Part shown: positions 7,266 to 7,540 of the stretch, in pieces | How positions within the stretch are numbered: position 1 is the first letter of the stretch | How the letters are laid out: each line of letters starts with the position of its first letter | The notes under the pieces: generated by a model | The model's database searches: none | Told to the model about the DNA's origin: nothing | Seen by the model: the letters and a program-made list of their open reading frames with translations, nothing else | DNA from: an uncultured Desulfobulbaceae bacterium | GTDB lineage: Bacteria; Desulfobacterota; Desulfobulbia; Desulfobulbales; Desulfobulbaceae | Direction of reading: 5' to 3' | Assembly: GCA_947260045.1 (NCBI GenBank) | Contig: CAMYOP010000134.1 | Span: 1 to 7,540, forward strand | Length of the DNA: 7,540 bases | Made by a program: the position numbers and the translations under genes

Positions 7266-7313
7266 GAATGAAGAATATTCTTGAATGAAGTGAAGAATAT
7301 TCTTCATTCAAGA
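7266..7313. promoter_or_regulatory. Tandem palindromes, likely upstream activator sites for the sigma-54 promoter
   Basis: AAGAATATTCTT occurs twice, at 7271-7282 and 7293-7304, as perfect 12-base palindromes whose centres are 22 bases apart (about two helical turns). The second extends to TGAAGAATATTCTTCA. The whole element is nested: 7266-7282 and 7293-7309 form a perfect 17-base inverted repeat with a 10-base spacer, and 7279-7290 and 7302-7313 form another with 12-base arms. The centres sit about 131 and 153 bases upstream of the predicted start at 7145, the usual range for enhancer sites of NtrC-family activators. The structure is seen; the binding role is inferred. It might also fold as a hairpin in the activator gene's mRNA tail, but no T-run follows. 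Confidence 0.55.
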
Positions 7314-7346
7314 GCTGGGCACCTCATTTCTTGAACAGTTTCGGTT

Positions 7347-7374
7347 CTAACTAAATTGGCTTGGCAATAGTTAG
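7347..7374. other. Small inverted repeat after the activator gene
   Basis: CTAACTA and TAGTTAG form a perfect 7-base stem around a 14-base loop that contains a short inner pairing, about 50 to 80 bases past the stop codon of the activator gene on the minus strand. It could be the 3' end structure of that mRNA, but minus-strand sequence after it (AACCGAAACTG) has no T-run, so it is not a standard intrinsic terminator. Confidence 0.25.
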
Positions 7375-7424
7375 CTTTTCGGAATAGATGCGGTTTTGCC
7401 TATATCAGGGATTATACCAGGCAG

Positions 7425-7540
7425 TTAGAGTTTGAATTTTTCCATACGATAGATAAGTACATGGCGTGGAATTTTTAAGAGACGTGCAGCCTTGGATCGA
7501 TTGCCACCGCTCTTTTCCAAAGCCTTTTGAATTAATTCCT
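7425..7540 (-). CDS. NtrC-family sigma-54-dependent activator, C-terminal Fis-type helix-turn-helix only
   Basis: The last 37 codons and a TAA stop (7425-7427) are present; the start and the rest of the gene lie beyond the right edge. The peptide runs ELIQKALEKSGGNRSKAARL and then LKIPRHVLIYRMEKFKL, which is the Fis-type (HTH_8) DNA-binding domain at the end of bacterial enhancer-binding proteins such as NtrC, AtoC and ZraR: the GGNRSKAA helix-turn-helix core followed by the recognition helix. Such proteins carry an AAA+ domain that drives open-complex formation by sigma-54 polymerase, and usually a receiver or sensor domain at the N-terminus; neither is visible here. The sigma-54 promoter and tandem palindromes just downstream make the chimeric gene at 4219-7032 its likely target. 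Confidence 0.93.
   Translation of the reverse strand, partial: ELIQKALEKSGGNRSKAARLLKIPRHVLIYRMEKFKL

Overview
The window looks like a piece of a Gram-negative, probably Desulfobacterota (deltaproteobacterial) genome. The reasons are a FadL-type outer-membrane barrel fragment, a sigma-54 promoter beside an NtrC-family activator, a MalT/BTAD-type regulator, and a large secreted protein with a DUF11-type repeat and a PASTA domain. The lineage is an inference from gene style, not a sequence match. Every intact or partial gene reads on the minus strand; the only plus-strand coding remnant is the FadL fragment.

Right edge to left, in the direction of transcription. The last 37 codons of an NtrC-family sigma-54 activator (Fis-type helix-turn-helix) end at 7425. 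The 390-base gap that follows holds a tandem palindromic element (7266-7313), a near-consensus sigma-54 promoter (7156-7171), a strong GC-rich hairpin (7087-7118) and a 16-codon leader ORF (7036-7086). These lead into a 937-residue ORF (4219-7032). That ORF is a chimera: a Sec signal peptide and a CxxC heavy-metal-associated-like domain are joined in frame to the C-terminal three quarters of a MalT-type/BTAD transcriptional regulator, whose P-loop ATPase domain is absent. Converging on its 3' end is the last quarter of a fadL-type gene (about 3816-4130, plus strand), separated from it by a palindrome resembling a TetR-family operator (4158-4173). About 700 bases without a recognisable gene follow (3107-3800), AT-rich toward the left. 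The left 3.1 kb is one minus-strand ORF that runs off the window and encodes a large secreted multidomain protein.

My reading is that an activator-controlled sigma-54 promoter once drove a small periplasmic metal-binding-type protein, and that recombination joined that gene's 5' end to the 3' part of a MalT-like regulator. A truncated fadL and a stranded operator-like site nearby fit a rearranged segment. If the signal peptide works, it would send a DNA-binding protein to the periplasm. So either the fusion is a dead relic, or the regulator is made from an internal start, or the join is an assembly artefact. The sequence alone does not decide between these. The chimera and its complete upstream control cassette are the most interesting things here.
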